From the NCBI GenBank assembly GCA_964593905.1, contig CAZQLE010000185.1, positions 1 through 7,911 of the forward strand: DNA of 7,911 nt, written 5' to 3'. Shown here one piece after another: positions 6,732 through 7,911 of the stretch. Position 1 is the stretch's first letter. Every line of letters starts with the position of its first letter. This DNA comes from CAZQLE01 sp964593905 (GTDB lineage: Bacteria; Chloroflexota; Anaerolineae; Anaerolineales; Anaerolineaceae). The position numbers and the translations under genes were made by a program. Under the pieces are notes generated by a model. The model was given only the letters and a program-made list of their open reading frames with translations. It was not told the origin of the DNA and did not search any database.

Positions 6732-7268
6732 TTAAACGAACACAATGATGATAAAGGCAAATGCGATTGCCACTGCAAAAAATACCATTGGCGGCCGCAG
6801 CCAGACCGGCGGCAGAATTTTGATCAACTCGCGGGCGGCGTCTCCGGCAGCCCCTTCGGGGGGCGGGAGGATGATGGCAAATGGATATCCGGCTGAATCG
6901 ATAAAGTGCCACATCGTTCCCATGATGAGATAACCATTTACGGCGCCGAGGAACAGCCCCAGCAGTGCATCCTGCAGTTTTTCGCGGGCAAAGCGGTTGC
7001 TGCCTGCCAGCCGCGGCAGATTGGGGCTCTGATAGCCAAAAAATACCATCCCCAGCAAGACGCCGGCGCGCATATAGAAGATCGTACCGGCCGGGTCGCG
7101 CGCCAGACCATCGCGGATAAAGGGCACGTAGGTCTCGAGCACGACGATGATGAAGACACCCACGATCACCGAAAAGCTCACCAGCAGTTCTTTCGCCCAA
7201 CCGCGGCTCATGCCGATCAGGCCAAAGACGGCAGTGAACAACCAGAAGACCACGTTTAAGCTCATCAT
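6732..7268 (-). CDS. CvpA-like integral membrane protein between murG and murC
   Basis: A 178-residue hydrophobic protein with about five predicted membrane segments, by eye near residues 5-20, 25-45, 62-79, 100-121 and 158-177. The second-segment approach GLIGMSRGWAKELL (16-29) matches the RG..xE pattern of the CvpA family. LQDALLGLFLGAVNGYLIMG (98-117) resembles that family's second conserved block, a glycine-rich helix after a short basic loop. A polar, Pro-rich loop (135-157) precedes the last helix. CvpA proteins are named for colicin V production, but their molecular role is poorly known, so no function is assigned. The start ATG at 7268 overlaps the murG stop (ATGA) and has GGAGG 9 nt upstream, so it is part of the operon and coupled to murG. 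It could instead be an unrelated lineage-specific membrane protein; CvpA membership is moderately supported. Confidence 0.75.
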   Translation of the reverse strand: MMSLNVVFWLFTAVFGLIGMSRGWAKELLVSFSVIVGVFIIVVLETYVPFIRDGLARDPAGTIFYMRAGVLLGMVFFGYQSPNLPRLAGSNRFAREKLQDALLGLFLGAVNGYLIMGTMWHFIDSAGYPFAIILPPPEGAAGDAARELIKILPPVWLRPPMVFFAVAIAFAFIIIVFV

Positions 7269-7911
7269 ACCGGCATTCCTCCGGCCAATTCGCGCAGCAG
7301 CCCGGCAATATGCGCTGAAGCGGTGGGATGCGCCAGCGCCCGGGCAGCGAGTTTCATTCTGGCTAATTGTTCGGGCCGGTCGAGAATGCTCAGCACGACC
7401 GGGGTTAGCTGCGCCGGCAGGTCTTCGTCTCGCAACAGGGTCGCGGCGCCCTGTTGAACCAGATAATCGGCATTCACCTTCTGGTAGCGCCAGGCATAAG
7501 GGTAGGGAACCAGCACTGCGGGCAGCCCGAAGAGCGGATATTCACCCAGGGTTGAGGCCCCGGCGCGCGAGACAACCAGATCGGCTGCGGCCAATGCGGC
7601 GCCCATCTCTTCGTGCAGATAGGGGAAGGCATGATAGCTGCTTGCGTCGGCGGTTGAGAGCGCTTTGCGGGCTGTTTCGACTTCTTCCCAGTCCAGTGTG
7701 CCGCTGATGTGGATGATTTCACAGCGCTGCAAAAGATGGGGCAACTGCGCCAGCAGGGCGCGATTGATCGAGCGTGCGCCTTTGCTGCCACCGAAGACCA
7801 GCAGAACCGGTTTTTCTCCCACCATGTTGAACTGCGCACGGGCAGAAGCGCGATCCCAACGGGTGAGTTCGGGCCGGGTGGGGTAGCCGGTAATTTCCAC
7901 CCGTTTGTTGG
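7265..7911 (-). CDS. murG: UDP-GlcNAc:undecaprenyl-PP-MurNAc-pentapeptide GlcNAc transferase MurG (C-terminal 214 residues)
   Basis: MurG is the peripheral GT-B glycosyltransferase that adds GlcNAc to lipid I on the cytoplasmic membrane face, giving lipid II. The first visible residues are NKRVEITGYPTRPEL, the hinge between the two domains (family form GNPVRPE). The UDP-GlcNAc-binding C-terminal domain then follows: LVFGGSKGARSIN, equivalent to the usual GGSQGA loop; HISG; VSRAGASTLGE, with the Glu that contacts the uridine ribose in known structures; and PYPYAWRYQKVNADYLVQQGAA, equivalent to the conserved Q..NA region. The stop TGA at 7267-7265 overlaps the next start. The N-terminal acceptor domain, roughly 150 residues, and the true start lie beyond the window edge; the GTG at 7900 is internal. 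No frame disruption is seen. Confidence 0.96.
   Translation of the reverse strand, partial: NKRVEITGYPTRPELTRWDRASARAQFNMVGEKPVLLVFGGSKGARSINRALLAQLPHLLQRCEIIHISGTLDWEEVETARKALSTADASSYHAFPYLHEEMGAALAAADLVVSRAGASTLGEYPLFGLPAVLVPYPYAWRYQKVNADYLVQQGAATLLRDEDLPAQLTPVVLSILDRPEQLARMKLAARALAHPTASAHIAGLLRELAGGMPV
7278..7282 (-). promoter_or_regulatory. Shine-Dalgarno sequence of the CvpA-like gene
   Basis: GGAGG on the minus strand within the murG 3' end, 9 nt before the ATG at 7268. Together with the ATGA overlap it shows that the small membrane-protein gene is genuinely translated, and not a chance frame after murG. Confidence 0.75.

Noticed and set aside
6631..7308. 225-codon minus-strand frame overlapping the CvpA-like gene and the murC start
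   Set aside because: It is out of frame with the membrane protein that has an SD and coupled start. Its Arg/Cys/His-rich translation has no domain signs and is a shadow.
7898..7900. GTG as the start of MurG
   Set aside because: It falls in the middle of the MurG fold at the domain hinge, and the frame continues upstream to the window edge, so this is an internal Val codon.

Overview
The window is an interior piece of a bacterial division and cell wall (dcw) cluster. All eight recognisable genes lie on the minus strand, so transcription runs from the high-coordinate end to the low end. In transcription order they are murG (5' part missing), a small CvpA-like membrane protein, murC, murB, ddl, ftsQ, ftsA and ftsZ (3' part missing). 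No RNA gene, mobile element, CRISPR array, promoter or terminator could be supported, and there is no gene-free stretch of even 100 bases.

Organism: the gene order is widespread among bacteria with a murein wall. FtsA with FtsQ, a type II MurB and a DdlA-like ligase inside the cluster argue against a gammaproteobacterium. The long basic FtsQ tail, the MurC wording (EHDHPDCFPT) and the extra membrane gene after murG made me think of Chloroflexota (Anaerolineae-like). That is an impression from memory, not a computed placement.

Layout: 7911-6713 holds the lipid II glycosyltransferase MurG and the membrane protein. 6713-3219 holds three cytoplasmic precursor enzymes: MurC adds L-Ala to UDP-MurNAc, MurB makes UDP-MurNAc, and Ddl makes D-Ala-D-Ala. 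3222-1 holds the divisome genes: FtsQ (membrane, extracytoplasmic POTRA domain), FtsA (actin-like membrane anchor) and FtsZ (tubulin-like ring GTPase). So the operon goes from precursor synthesis to septation machinery.

The genes are packed as one translationally coupled unit. Junctions are: ATGA overlap (murG/cvpA-like), 18-nt gap (cvpA-like/murC), 8-nt overlap (murC/murB), TAATG 1-nt overlap (murB/ddl), ATGA overlap (ddl/ftsQ), 5-nt gap (ftsQ/ftsA) and a 72-nt gap (ftsA/ftsZ). Most starts have a clear purine-rich Shine-Dalgarno (SD) sequence. The only real spacer, before ftsZ, carries a strong SD and two short, mutually exclusive inverted repeats.

I did not find a new biological system. 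The points most worth a second look are the CvpA-like gene between murG and murC and the unusual architecture of FtsQ (about 155 cytoplasmic residues plus a Pro/acidic insert outside the membrane).
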